A DNA stretch of 64,000 nt from Parietaria judaica (Eukaryota; Streptophyta; Magnoliopsida; Rosales; Urticaceae). A program made the position numbers and the translations under genes. Below are positions 46,801 to 58,010 of this stretch, in pieces. The notes beneath the pieces were generated by a model that did not search any database, had not been told where the DNA came from, and saw only the letters and a program-made list of their open reading frames with translations. Within the stretch, counting starts at the first letter, position 1. Each line of letters opens with the position of its first letter. The stretch lies in contig OX940860.1 in the NCBI GenBank assembly GCA_954871525.1, positions 25,018,001 to 25,082,000 of the forward strand. Direction: 5' to 3'.

Positions 46801-48011
46801 AGCAAGTCATTCCTCGAGCATTAACTAATTATTCAAACGCCTTAATCAACTCTGCTTTAGCGAAGAAGTTTGATTGCTTGTATCCATGTAACTAAGCATA
46901 TCAATGTATCTTAGAAGAGATTCAATGGCGAACATTTAGAACATATTTTCACCTGCTGAATTGCTCAATCGATATGATAGCAGCTAGCGAGAGAATCCCT
47001 CGCGGTGTTTTGCTGCTAATGGTTTGCTCTTCCACAAATACGTCATCGATGACCGAATCATCGAGATCTTCTTCAGGGTCAGGCTTTCTAGTTTGGCTAG
47101 GTTTAACTAGCGGAGACGCCACTTCACTCAAAAACTTCTGGGTCTTCCCGAGCCACATACTCAACTTTTCTTGCACCTCCTCTATTAAGAACAATACATA
47201 TAAGCTCATAGAAAAGCAACAAACAGATGTATAACACAATGCTCGTTAAGATCGAAAATTGAACAAGATCAAAACCAAGTCCAACGACATCATTCGGAGT
47301 TTTTCTTTAATTTTTTCTCCGACATCTAGCTAATAACCGTACTCGGATACAATTTAGGTTTGAGCATAGAAGGCTGATGCGTAAAGGGCAATGTATAAAT
47401 CCGGATAGGAAGGGCAAATCGGTCACTTAGTTATTTGTTTTACGTATTCTGTTATGTTTTATGTTCAAGTAAAGATATTGAAATAACTACCAGGGCTGTC
47501 TTATGGTTTGTTTAGTCGATTGACTAAAGACATCGCGCGGAGAGCTCTCGAAGAAACGGTATTTTGCTTATTGTTACGCGAATAAAGTACCCGGTCACAC
47601 CGGTGATTACCGCTTGCTTCGAATCGTGTGCGTTTTATTTATCCTTGCTTGACAATCTTTTTTCGCGTAGAATCTTGATTTCTTCTCATTAATCTCAAAC
47701 ACCCACGAACTAACTATATATGGAAATGTTACTCACCAAACATTTAAGAATACTTATCAGACTATTTTACTTCTATTTAATTGATAGACCTATATATAAA
47801 TAAGAGACCAATCTCGAACTGTTCAAAACACGAATAAAATGAGGGAAAAGAGAGAAGAATCCTGACGAGTTTTGATGTCGGAGAGCTTCCATTTGTCCCC
47901 CAGAGACTGGCCGACGAGCTTGAAGCGAGACTTATGGCGGTCGTGGGAGTACCTGGCCGAGCACCCAAACCTGGAAGCCTGCGATTGGGAGGAGCGAAGC
48001 TCCGACAGCAT
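40810..48011 (-). CDS. DUF639 family protein
   Basis: Eleven exons: 48011-47867, 47181-46953, 46553-46406, 46211-46113, 45639-45482, 44976-44814, 43864-43728, 43457-42779, 42316-42204, 41751-41496 and 41115-40810. All GT/AG and in phase, they give 810 residues. Recognised pieces include MLSELRSSQ, SRFKLVGQSLGDKWKLSDI, LVEYCCFRFLSRDSS, WENNMAWPGKLTLTDKAIYF, VLEFVDLGGEMRRDVWHASI, TQATIDAATLKGIPSNIDLF and SNTIQKIIAVKDAMRDVENY. They resemble Arabidopsis At1g71240 as I remember it. Hydrophobic segments in exons 9, 10 (YVFPTLLIVLAATML) and 11 (LALLFGAVILLTVPFKFVLA) suggest a C-terminal membrane region. Its biochemical role is unknown. Introns contain a palindromic MITE (44345-44625) and other repeats. 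Base counts near 44940 make the exon 6 start uncertain by one base. Confidence 0.9.
44345..44625. mobile_element. Palindromic MITE in a DUF639 intron
   Basis: The sequence folds almost completely on itself. GGCATAAACCCCC...TTTTCAATTGATTTATCAAAA on the left matches the complement of TTTTAAATCAATTGAAAAA...GGGTTTATACC on the right. The centre is near 44485. No target duplication could be fixed. Confidence 0.65.
47370..47690. repeat. Dispersed degenerate repeat, copy 3
   Basis: Carries GGAAGGGCAAATCGGTCACTTAG, then TTAGTCGATTGACTAAAGACAT and a CTCTCGAAGAAACGG block. Lies within DUF639 intron 1. A partial head, GGAAGGGCAAGTCGATCA, is also seen at 38675. Confidence 0.45.
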
Positions 48012-48282
48012 TGTATGAATCGGGTTCAGAATCGGAATCGAGGGTAAGGAAGAAGCTCCATGCTTAGGAAGACGACAAGATGGGTAAAGCAAAGTGGAGC
48101 ACGGATTGTGTTTGTTTGTTTGTTTTCAAGCATTGCAGCCATTTTTTTGGGCCACCACCTTCGGATTTACGATGATATTTATTATATAATTAATCTTAAT
48201 CAGATTTCGAGTTACGTACACGTCACTGGTCAAACAGATTTGGATAAAGTTTGACCCCTTTTCATGTAGTTTATTGATATAT

Positions 48283-49534
48283 ATATATACCAAGGTTCGC
48301 ATTTTCGACGATAATCGTCGATAATCGCCGATTTTCGGTCTTTTCGGTAGTTACCGGTAAGTTGCCGGCTCTAATACTTATCGTTTTATATACTTTTCGA
48401 CGATTATCGAGTTTTTCGATAAAACCTTTCCCAACCGATTTTCGACAAAATGCGTGTAAAAAATAGGTACTTTTCGGTTAAATGAAAAAAAAAAATTCGC
48501 GGCAAAAATACCAATTAAACTTTCGGCAAAAATAATTATACTCACACAAGAGCACCCCACCCCACCCCGCCCCGTCACGTCCGTCCGACCGGACGGACGG
48601 CGGCGGCGGCGCGCGCGTGTGGTGGTGTAACATTTGTGTGAGTCCTCCCTCATCCACAAAATCCTATGACCCAAAGGGCCCAAGCCTTTGTCCCTAATAT
48701 TTGGTATATAAACATCACCAAACTCTTGTCATCTATCAATGTGGGACTTTTTGTTATTCAACTACTATCACACATTCACACTTAACATACACATACACAT
48801 ACACTTCACCTAATAATTTAACTTAATATTACACACTTCAAATAATATTATACACTTAACATACATATTAACTTCACCTAACATACATATACATTTAATA
48901 TGTATATTCATTTAATATTATACACTTCAACTAATATTAAATTTGTTAACATACATATACAATTAACATGCATATTCACTTCACATAATAATTTGACTTA
49001 ATATTATACACTTAAACTAATAAAGTGACTTAATATTATACATTTCACCTACATATTTAAGTTACAAATGTGTTTTGTTGTATACAATTATGTCTTGTAT
49101 TTATTAAATATGTAGTTTTGAACCTATATAAATATCTTGCTTAAATACTCAAATATTATACACTTTCTATTATGTGTTTGAGTTTGAGATATTACTATAT
49201 TAGACTATGTATTTGATAGTTGAGACTTGTTAGACTACGTTATTAGTGTTTTAGATTTGAGTTTTTTGATGGAATTGTATGTGTGTGTATGACTTTACGT
49301 ATCTACATATGTTTTGAATTTGAGGTATGATATTATAAAAATATTTTATAAGTTTTCCGTCGAAAAGTATCGAAAAGTGTCGATAATCCGTCGATAATCT
49401 TCGAAAAGTATCGGTAATTGGTAAGCTACAGTATTATAGGTTTTCCGTCGGTTAATCGGTAAGCTATCGATTAATCCGTCGAAAACGGTAACCGATTTAT
49501 CGACAATCTCGGTAAGTTGAACCTTGATATATAC
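48283..49534. mobile_element. hAT-like non-autonomous element (CAAGGTTC family), copy 2
   Basis: The element spans 48291-49526. The ends CAAGGTTCGC and TTGAACCTTG are inverted and flanked by ATATATAC on both sides (8 bp). The first and last ~200 bases are packed with CGATAATCG, TTATCGA and TCGAAAA motifs. A short, very GC-rich tract at 48545-48630 and imperfect repeats of ACATACATAT / TTCACCTAA-type words fill the interior. No coding region. Confidence 0.8.
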
Positions 49535-49537
49535 ACA

Positions 49538-51541
49538 CCGTAGAGCCTCTATAAATTAATACTGTTAGGACCGGCAAAAAATATTATACATTAAGTGAAG
49601 AAAAAATTTATTAATCAGCTATAATTATATAAACATCTTTACTAACAAAAAATTATTTCAATTTATTATATCGAGAATATTAAAGTATCAATATTAAGAA
49701 TATCAAGAGAGATTAATATGATTTAAAAAGATTTTATTAGAGTACCAATGTCTGAAATATTAAAGAGCCCAACATGAGAATATGATAGCCGACCTTTGAT
49801 GCTCTTCGGAAGCGTAGAGCGGAAGCGTAGAGATGAAGTTCAAGAGGACATTAATTTCAAGAAGAAACAAATTACTAAAGAAACATATTTTAAGAAGACT
49901 ACATGATTAGTGATGTAATGCTATCTTTTTACTCAGTGTGATTTCATGGTTATTTATGTTATATTTTATTTATAGTGATTTTACAATTATTTATGTAATT
50001 TTTTATATTGAATTATTAATTTATATATCACCTGGGACCAAGGTTCAAAATGCCGTTTTTGCCGAAAAATCGTTTGCCGTTATCGACGGAGTAATCGTTT
50101 ACCGATGGATTTATCGATGGAAAACCTATAAAAATTATCGTTTGCCGTTATCGAAACTTATCGAATTTATCGATGGATTAATCGGTTATCGATGGATTTA
50201 TCGATGGAAAACCTATAAAAAAAAATAATTTATAATAACAATTATTATTTACAAATTATACGTTGTAACTTGTTAGTCAAAATGCTCTCTTTAGTTATTT
50301 ACTATTAGATAAAATATGCTTATTTGATAAATTTTGGAAAGAGTCAAAGTCATATTTTACTAAAATAAAATATTTTAAAACCACCAATTGTTAATTATAT
50401 AAAATCTGCCCACTTGAAGTTGTATAAAAAAAATTGAAGAACTAGCTCAATTTAACCAATTTCCTAAAAATATGTACTTTTGCCTCAATAGTTGGAAAAC
50501 GTCAAATTACAAAACAAATTATGTCAACCACACAATTTATGAATTATATACAATACTGTAAAATTAAATTACACCAAAAAAGTCGATTAACTAGCTCAAT
50601 TAATCAATTTCTAAAACATATGTACTTTTGCCGCAATAATTGGACAATTCGGGAAAACATCAAATTGCAAAAAAAAAAAATGTCAAACTCACAGTTACCT
50701 AATTATATACATTGTTAAACAATGAAATTACATCAAAAATATTAAAACTATAGCTCAAGTTCATTAATTTCCAAAAAATAAATACTTTTACCGCAATTAT
50801 ATAAACAATTCTTACAAACGCTAAAATCACCCCAAATCTGCAAAAAAAAAAAAAAAAATCACACAAACTATTATAATTCATCCATATTCCTTAATAAACC
50901 TTAAAAAATCAAATTCAACTATAACATTTGATTCAAAACCTAAAATGTACAGTCAAAGTATCATGAAACTCAAACTTGAACTTTCATTCAACCTAATAGC
51001 TTTCTATGTAACTCTATTAAATATAGAATAAAATTGTGAAAATTTGACATGATTCATACATATACAACATTTAAACTTCAAAACACTCAAGATCCACTAA
51101 AAAAAACCCTAAAAATACCTTTAAATTCCAAAATTAAAAGAAATTTGAACTTTTGCCGCGAAAAAGAAAAAACTATGCTGGGGTTGACTTATCGTTTTTT
51201 ACCGAAAAGTGACTCACTTTTCGAAAAATTGCACTTGAAAACTTTGATGGATAAGTGACTTGCTTTTCGAATCGAAAAATCGCGATAAGTATAAAACGAC
51301 AACGATAAGAGGAGATAAGTTATCGAGATGCCCAATTTCAGCGATAATCGCTCGATAATCGTTCGAAAATCGCGATTTTCGATTCCTTGCCTGGGACCTA
51401 TATACTTTCTAAAAAAAATATTATCTTATAAATTTAGCGAATTATTAATTTAGCTAGTTAGGCCCGAGTCGGGACCGGCCAAAAATATTATTTAATCGCG
51501 ACTATTAATTTATCGAGTATTAATTTATAGAGGTTCTACTG
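49538..51541 (+). mobile_element. pogo-like element, copy C, split by a nested hAT-like element
   Basis: The left end CCGTAGAGCCTCTATAAATT is mutated and the right end ATTTATAGAGGTTCTACTG is intact. The orientation is opposite to copies A and B. A much reduced transposase-tail remnant is visible on the plus strand around 49800-49880 (GAAGTTCAAGAGGACATTAA). The hAT-like element at 50039-51389 sits inside; without it and its duplication the copy would be about 645 bp. Confidence 0.8.
50031..51397. mobile_element. hAT-like non-autonomous element (CAAGGTTC family), copy 3, nested
   Basis: The element spans 50039-51389, starting CAAGGTTCAAAATGCCG and ending CGATTTTCGATTCCTTG. It is flanked by a perfect 8-bp duplication, CCTGGGAC. 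The empty site can be read in pogo copies A and B (TGGGACCTATATAC on the matching strand), which confirms the exact insertion point. Subterminal TTATCGA / CGATAATCG motifs are dense at both ends. The interior is AT-rich and non-coding. Confidence 0.88.
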
Positions 51542-51589
51542 TATATATATTTTTGGGAAAACCTTCTGTAGGTTATATTCCTTTCCGGA

Positions 51590-52850
51590 ATGGGCAAGGG
51601 CCGAATCGGCCAATAAAAGTTAAGCAATACACTAGGGAGGCTCCGCAAACCAGAAAGCGGACCTAGATGAATCAAGATTACATTGCGCAAGAACATGAGC
51701 CACCATATTTCCTTCTCGTTTAATAAAGTTAAACGTCGATAAACTCCACGTCGCAAGCTCTGCGATGTCCTTAATCAGGAAACCTACTTCGTCCGCCGCG
51801 GAATCGTTTTTCCGAACAAGCGCGATCACCGAAGATGAATCAGACTCCAGCTCGCACGGGACATAGCCTCGATTGATGGCAAATAAAAGTCCTTCTCGCA
51901 AAGCCTCCAGTTCTGCTCCGAGAGTTGACGAAGCCTTCGGTTTGATTTGTCTAAATGCAGCCACAAAGTTCCCAGTGCTATCCCTTATACAACCACCAAG
52001 CCCCATGATAGAACCCACCATTGGGAACGCTGCGTCCACATTCAGTTTCCATTTGTGATTTTTGGGAGGGGACCAAATTTTGGGTTGAATGGTTGTCCGG
52101 GGGCTCTTCGATGGATTGCTGAAACGCCCGTAGTCCTCCTTGATCAATAAAGCCTACTAGAAGATCCGGTTGAAATTACCTTTCTGGTTATGAAGCATTT
52201 TGTTCCTTTGATTCCAAGCATCCCACAAGATGATGGCAAAAAGTGATGTATCTCCCTCGTGAAACTTTCTTATGAAACTTGCGAAGAGGTCACGAAAACG
52301 AGAGTGCGGATTAGCCTTGCTTGGATTATCATAAGGCCAGTCCTTTCAAACTTCTTCCATTAATGGGCAGAAAATAAGTGTGTGTGCAGAGGTTTCCTCT
52401 GCGCTTCCACAAAAAGGGCATCTTGGTTCTACCGGAACGTGACGTTGGGCCAAATTTCTTCTAGTATGAATGACTTCTTGGCATGCCCTCCACACGAAGA
52501 CTTTAATTTTGGGCGGCGTCGTCAGATTCCAAAGTTGCTGCCATAATTCCTTTTGCCGTTGAGCCTCGACGGACCAGCCACGTGAAGCCCATCATTAAAT
52601 TCACATGCTTTATAACAACCGCTTCTAACCGAGTAGATTCCCCGATTGTCGAAGTGCCACATGATCGTATCTTGTTGTGAGTTCCGTGGTCAGGCCAATG
52701 ACAAAAAAATTCCGCTTCGAAATGGAGGAAGGAGTCACGTGTAAGCTGTTCATTCCATTGCCTGGATTCGAGAAGCAAGTCCTTCAACTTTGCGTGTCTA
52801 TCGAGACGGAAACCGGCATAAAAAATTCTTTTACCTAGTCCGTTTAATGT
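51590..52850 (-). mobile_element. LINE-type retrotransposon 3' remnant (zinc-binding RT region plus RNase H)
   Basis: On the minus strand an ORF (52147-51632) encodes a plant LINE RNase H-like domain. It contains KWKLNVDAAF, AELEALREGLLFAINRGYVP, CELESDSSSVIALVRKND and FIKREGNMVAHVLAQCNLD, keeping the Asp...Glu...Asp pattern. Upstream in the gene sense, to about 52850, broken frames read like the zf-RVT region of plant non-LTR reverse transcriptases (e.g. RCPFCGSAEETSAHTLIFCP). The catalytic reverse transcriptase domain is missing. A dead 5'-truncated insertion. Confidence 0.75.
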
Positions 52851-52859
52851 GGCTTTATT

Positions 52860-53634
52860 TAATTAGATATTTTATTAATTTTATTAAGAGTGAACGAAAA
52901 GCTCGTAAAACGAATATTAAATAGAATGTACAAATATCGTATATACTGAGTATCGAATTTAAAAGCTTAAAACTGAATGCTTATATATCATTCAGTACCA
53001 ATATCCGGATATTATAAAATAAATCGATTCGAAAATCGAATTTACCGTTATATTTTACGTTGCACAATGTATTTTTTTTTTAATGGATTTTTTTTGAATG
53101 GATGTTGCACAATGTATTAATTTCTATTAATATGATATTTATCGAATTTATTCATTTCAAATCTATGTTTATTATCTTTTTCTTACGTAATAATTACGTT
53201 ATAAGAAATTTAAAAAATGTATTAATTAATGTCTTTCACTCAATTTTGAACTACGAATTATTGTAATTGATTTTTCTACTGACAATTAACACTTTTTCAT
53301 CATAGAGATATTTTAGTGAATTTCTTCCAGACTTCCTCTTAAATTGTAAATTTTTGTTCCACTTATTAACTTCTAATGCAAATACAAGATACAGCATATC
53401 AATATTTATTTACATTTAAATTACTAAAATCAAAGGGTCAAAATAAATAAAGAAAGCTATTTTCATAAAATACCACAATCACATTTTTTCCCCCTTTCTT
53501 TCCAAGGGTTATCGTAGCTAATTCTCAGGCATCTAAATATCTACACTAAACATGCAAATCAAAACTCAATAATTTACAAGGCACTAACTCAATCACTTCC
53601 AACGAAGTCCAATGCCACGGAAAACTAACTCCGG
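52860..53634. other. AT-rich spacer before the FRS3-like 3' end
   Basis: No gene seen. The last ~170 bases are probably the 3' UTR of the FRS3-like gene. Confidence 0.4.
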
Positions 53635-56600
53635 TCAATGATCCACGTTCACCTTGCTCGGTTTCTCGGTTTCTGATCGATTCTTAGTCTGCAACGGAAT
53701 CTCAAAGGATTATGACATGAAAATAACAGAAACAGAAAATTGTATCATTATTACATTCTGAGGCACAATATAAGCTATGAATTCCCTATGACGATCTTGG
53801 TTCGTCAAGTTTGTTATGTTACATTTAGGCCCTGTTTGGTAGCGAGTTTAAAACCAGTTTATTGTTTTCGGTTTCCAAATTTTGAACTGAAACAGGAAAT
53901 CCTGTTTGGCAGCCAAGATCTAGAAACCGCTTTAAAAAGACCAGGCTTACACAGATAGCAAAGGAATGGCGGCCCGAGACGAAGAAGAGGATAGGCGAGC
54001 ATTCCCGAGCCAGATCAGGTGGCCATTTTGCCCCTGGATTCTTTATATGTGGCAATATCATAGTGGCTCACTTCCGGTTCTTCTTGAGCAGAGGCTCTGA
54101 ATGGTTTTCAGCCTGTCAAATTGAGAATTTCAGCTGAAAATGATTTCGAAACTTTCGCAGTAAGTGATGTGGCAGATAGGCAAACATATAAATAAATCAA
54201 TGTTTAAATAAATGGTCTTTAAGGGCGTCCCAGTTTGAGACGAGGAGAGATATACGCCTCTGCAGTGAGGTAGAGAAATTTGATACGCCACGCTTGTATT
54301 GGCCAGTCCTAAATTGGGACAAAAAAATGACCGACTTGAACTTCTTTCGGTCAAAGGACTTTCTGCCCCAAATAGGGCCCTAGCCCAATTTTAACCTCCA
54401 ACACTCTTAATCATATTATAAATTGCCAAAAGAAAAGGTTTATTTATACCATGAGATTTCTCGATATTAAATCAAAGTAACCAGGCAAATCTAAAGCAGA
54501 AACGCTAACTTTACATATATAAATAACTTATACCACAAAAATATTTCGATTTACAAAATTTCAGAACAATTTACACCGGAATAAGTATGCACTTTCGTAG
54601 ATATGAAGGAAATAAAAAAATGCTTACGGTGCTGGAGAGCTGCTCGCGAATATAGGCCATTGATCTCAGCATGGCACCTAATGTGTCCTTAGATACCTGA
54701 AATTTAACTTCCGATTCTCCTGTTATGGTCTCCGTGTCTTGAAGCTGCACACATCACAAATTAATTGTAAGCTATTATGACGTTATCAATGCGCGTCTCG
54801 AATTGAGATGCCAAGATTTTGAGGCGTACGCCTATTAAAACCGAGGCGACCTTCAGGCACCCGCCTCATGAGGCGTGATAAGGCTTACAGCTCAGCTGGT
54901 CAGAGGAAGCCCCACAGTCATATGTTTTATTTTTAAGAATTACACCTCGATGTGCCTCAAGGCTTATGCCCCGTCTCACGAAACAAAAAAGCCTCAAGGC
55001 TTAAATACGATAAAACAAAATAAACTAGATCTACTTCAAGGCTTATGCTCCGTCTCATGAAACAAAAACGCCTCAAGGCTAAAATATTATTAACGAAATA
55101 AATCAACATCACTATCCCCTCATGGTAATAACAGCCCCCTTTAGGATGGTTGTATGTATGTCCGCCCCTATTTATGGGCAACAACATTTTAAGAAGACTG
55201 CATTGAGGTCTTTTCTTTCGCACAAATGCTTCTTAAATGTTGCTTTTCCTTTTTACGAATAGTGGAGACTAATCCTTTTATCGTAGAGCTGTTTTTCTCC
55301 ATGAACAATTCAATTTTAAAACATGTAGGTTAGGGCATTAAAAACTATTTTCAGTCACGCACCTTCAAGTTTATGACAGCAACCTTATTAGCCGGTGTTG
55401 AGAGCTGTTCGCTGATGTAAGCCATAGACCTCAACATCGGTTCTAATGAGACTTTCGAAAGTTGGAACTTAACCTCCGACTCTGCACACGGAGTCCTGCT
55501 ATAATCTTGCAGCTGTCAAATTTAAGAACCGAGTTATGTATGTAAAGAGGAAAAAGATATCAACTTGAGTATGACGAAGAAGTAAACGGTATATTTAAGA
55601 GTTATTAACGGAAATACAACTTCTCTTTCAGTTTATGCATACCTTCAGGTTAATGACGGCAACTCTATTCCCGGGAGTTGAATTCTTGTTCTCCATCACC
55701 CAAGTCATTGATTTTAGACAAGGAAGTACAGTCTACAGAGAAACACGGATCAATATGCTATTACATTTAAAAAAAAAAAAACCCGGAAGAGATTAACAGA
55801 TATTCAATTACCATATTATCGGAAGTACCATCATCCCTGTGAAGAGAAACTGGGGCTATCCGTGGAAAGTTCAAATCAGAAACATTTTGAGACCCAGAAC
55901 AGGCATCGTTGAGGTTAAATCGTCTTAGAATTTCATCTTGACGTGGCCACAGCAATGGCGTTGAATCGGAAGATACCATTGAATTCTTTCTATCATCGTA
56001 GCCAGAGCTAGGAGGTGGAACTTTAGCCACGTTTTTCTTCACCATCGCAACTTTTTTCGTTCCATCCTTAAGAACATTTATTGCTGCATTGTAAGTCTCT
56101 ATAGCAGTTGCACCTTCTTCTGCGTATCTAATGGCTTCTCGACATAGATTGTTGTATCTCAAGGTCAGAGAATCCTGACTGTTGGATTCAGCGCTACACT
56201 CATCTAAGGCCGTTCCATTCTTTGCATTTCTCGTCCACCGTCTCAAAATGTAATGAGAAGGCAAAGTGAGTACATTTGTCACAGTGTAAACGGTCAAAAC
56301 ATGTCTACATAGAATGCCCGAGTACTCAAACATTTGACAGCTACAATCGGCTCTCATCTCTGGAAAGTTTAGCGTGACGGTATATGCCTTATTGTCATCC
56401 TCAAATTTGGCAACCCTAAAAGTGCTATTAGCTGCGTCGCCTTCAATCCTATTTGCAGTGTACACAAAGGTTTCGACGAGTTCTTCTTGAAACTTTGTGA
56501 AAACCTTTCGTGTGTAAAGATTAGCCGCTTGTTTCTCCATAGGAGATGGAGTTCTTAAAACGGGTGTGGTACAGATTGTATCAAAATCCGCTTCCGTTTC

Positions 56601-58010
56601 CTTTTCAAACCAATTCTCTAAAGCTCGCTCGTACTGCCTAAAAAACAAGGGCAAAGTCGTCTGTTGATTCATGTAGCCTTCAAAAAAGGAGCCATCGCAT
56701 CCTAGACTGGGAGATAAGATAGCGAAAAATGAATCCCTAAAATAAACCGGAGCCCATTGTTCACGAGCACCGTATAAAGCTTTTAGCCAGTCGTTTCTCC
56801 TGAGATCATATTTATCAAGAATAAAGTTCCAAGAGGATTCAAACTCCTCTATTGTTTCAGTCAAATTGATACAGTTGTAGAGCTCCAACTGAAAATTTGG
56901 ATGAACGTGACAAATGTGAGCTAACTTCTCTTGACCTTCTCTCAAAATATGCCACTTGCTAATACAGTTACGTGATTCCGGAAAAACCCTTGCAACCGCA
57001 ATTTCTATAGACCTGTCTTGCTCGGTGGTAATAGAGACAGGCTGGCGCTCGCTCATCGCGGTGAGGAACGTCTTGAAAAGCCACGTAAAAGTAGCTTCGG
57101 ACTCATCTAGAACCAAAGCACAGCCAAACAAAACCGTCTGCCCATGGTGGTTTACACCCGTAAATGAAGCGACCGGGACCCTATACTGATTCACTCTGTA
57201 AGACGTATCGAACGTCACTGCATCACCGAAATAACCATACGCCGTTCTCGATCTCGCGTCAGCCCAGAACACGTTAGTCATGCGATTATCTTCGTCAAGT
57301 TGTATCGCGTAGAAAAAACCCGGATTCTCCCCTTGCATCTTCTTAAAATACTCCAACAAATTCTGGGCATCTCTCCCAAGTGTCTTTCTCCGAATTCCGG
57401 GTCTGACGGCACTATTTGAAGTCATGGTTTTCTTCACTGACCGGCTCGGTTCTATAGAAGTATTTCTAAATACACGGTTTTTCTCAACCGGGCCTCGGTT
57501 TCCGTCCATCGACACGAACATCACCGCATTAGGCACAGTCCCTCCTTTTGACGTGCCAGCAAAGTGCCGACGAGGAGGGAGATGATGAACTTTCCTAGGG
57601 CTAAGCACGGAATGGCTGTGATCCTTCACAAATTTCGTTACAACCCACTTCTCCTGACCTTTTAATTCAACCCTTAGCATCGCCTCACAAGTGTCACCCT
57701 GCTTTCTTTTCTGACCCTCTCTATTACACACAAACTCCCTATACAGCGTCGTCCCATCGGGTTTACTCCGGTTAGATTGGCCGAGTCTGGAGCTGAAACC
57801 CAAACACCGGGCGTACTCATCATAAAACGCCCTAGCAGAACCCTCGGAATCAAATTCCATGCCCACAAATGGCTCGTCAACCTTATCATCATCTTCATAA
57901 GCCACAGAACTCTCCGCGTTGTTCAGCTCACCCAATTCACTGGGCTCCGTGTCATCGTCGGTCAATGCACGATGACCCATCCCTTCCACATCAATCACGT
58001 CAACATCCAT
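53635..58010 (-). CDS. FRS3: FAR1-RELATED SEQUENCE 3-like protein (domesticated Mutator transposase)
   Basis: Five coding exons: 58010-55812, 55732-55643, 55512-55363, 54744-54628 and 53688-53635, all phase 0, give 869 residues. Family members are nuclear transcription factors derived from Mutator-type transposases. Order of domains: acidic N-terminus starting [15 protein letters not shown]; a FAR1 zinc-binding DNA-binding domain from about residue 46 ([20 protein letters not shown] ... [10 protein letters not shown]); a MULE transposase-like domain ([40 protein letters not shown]); and a SWIM zinc finger at 556-570 ([15 protein letters not shown]). Small in-frame exons 2-4 then repeat a module ending VAVINLK. 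From memory the match is best to Arabidopsis FRS3. The first exon donor at 55812 is read through in the raw ORF. Intron 4 may carry a hAT-type MITE and intron 3 has a tandem repeat. Confidence 0.93.
53828..54372. mobile_element. Possible hAT-type MITE in an FRS3-like intron
   Basis: The left GGCCCTGTTTGGTAGC resembles the complement of the right CCCCAAATAGGGCCC. GGCCCTGTTTGG ends are common in plant DNA transposons. I could not find a matching target duplication, so the borders are uncertain. Confidence 0.4.
54950..55085. repeat. Imperfect tandem repeat in an FRS3-like intron
   Basis: A unit of about 78 bases containing CAAGGCTTATG and CCCGTCTCACGAAACAAAA / CTCCGTCTCATGAAACAAAA is present twice. 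Each unit is bounded by the short inverted word GCCTCAAGGC. Further GCCTCA-type words lie just upstream. Confidence 0.65.
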
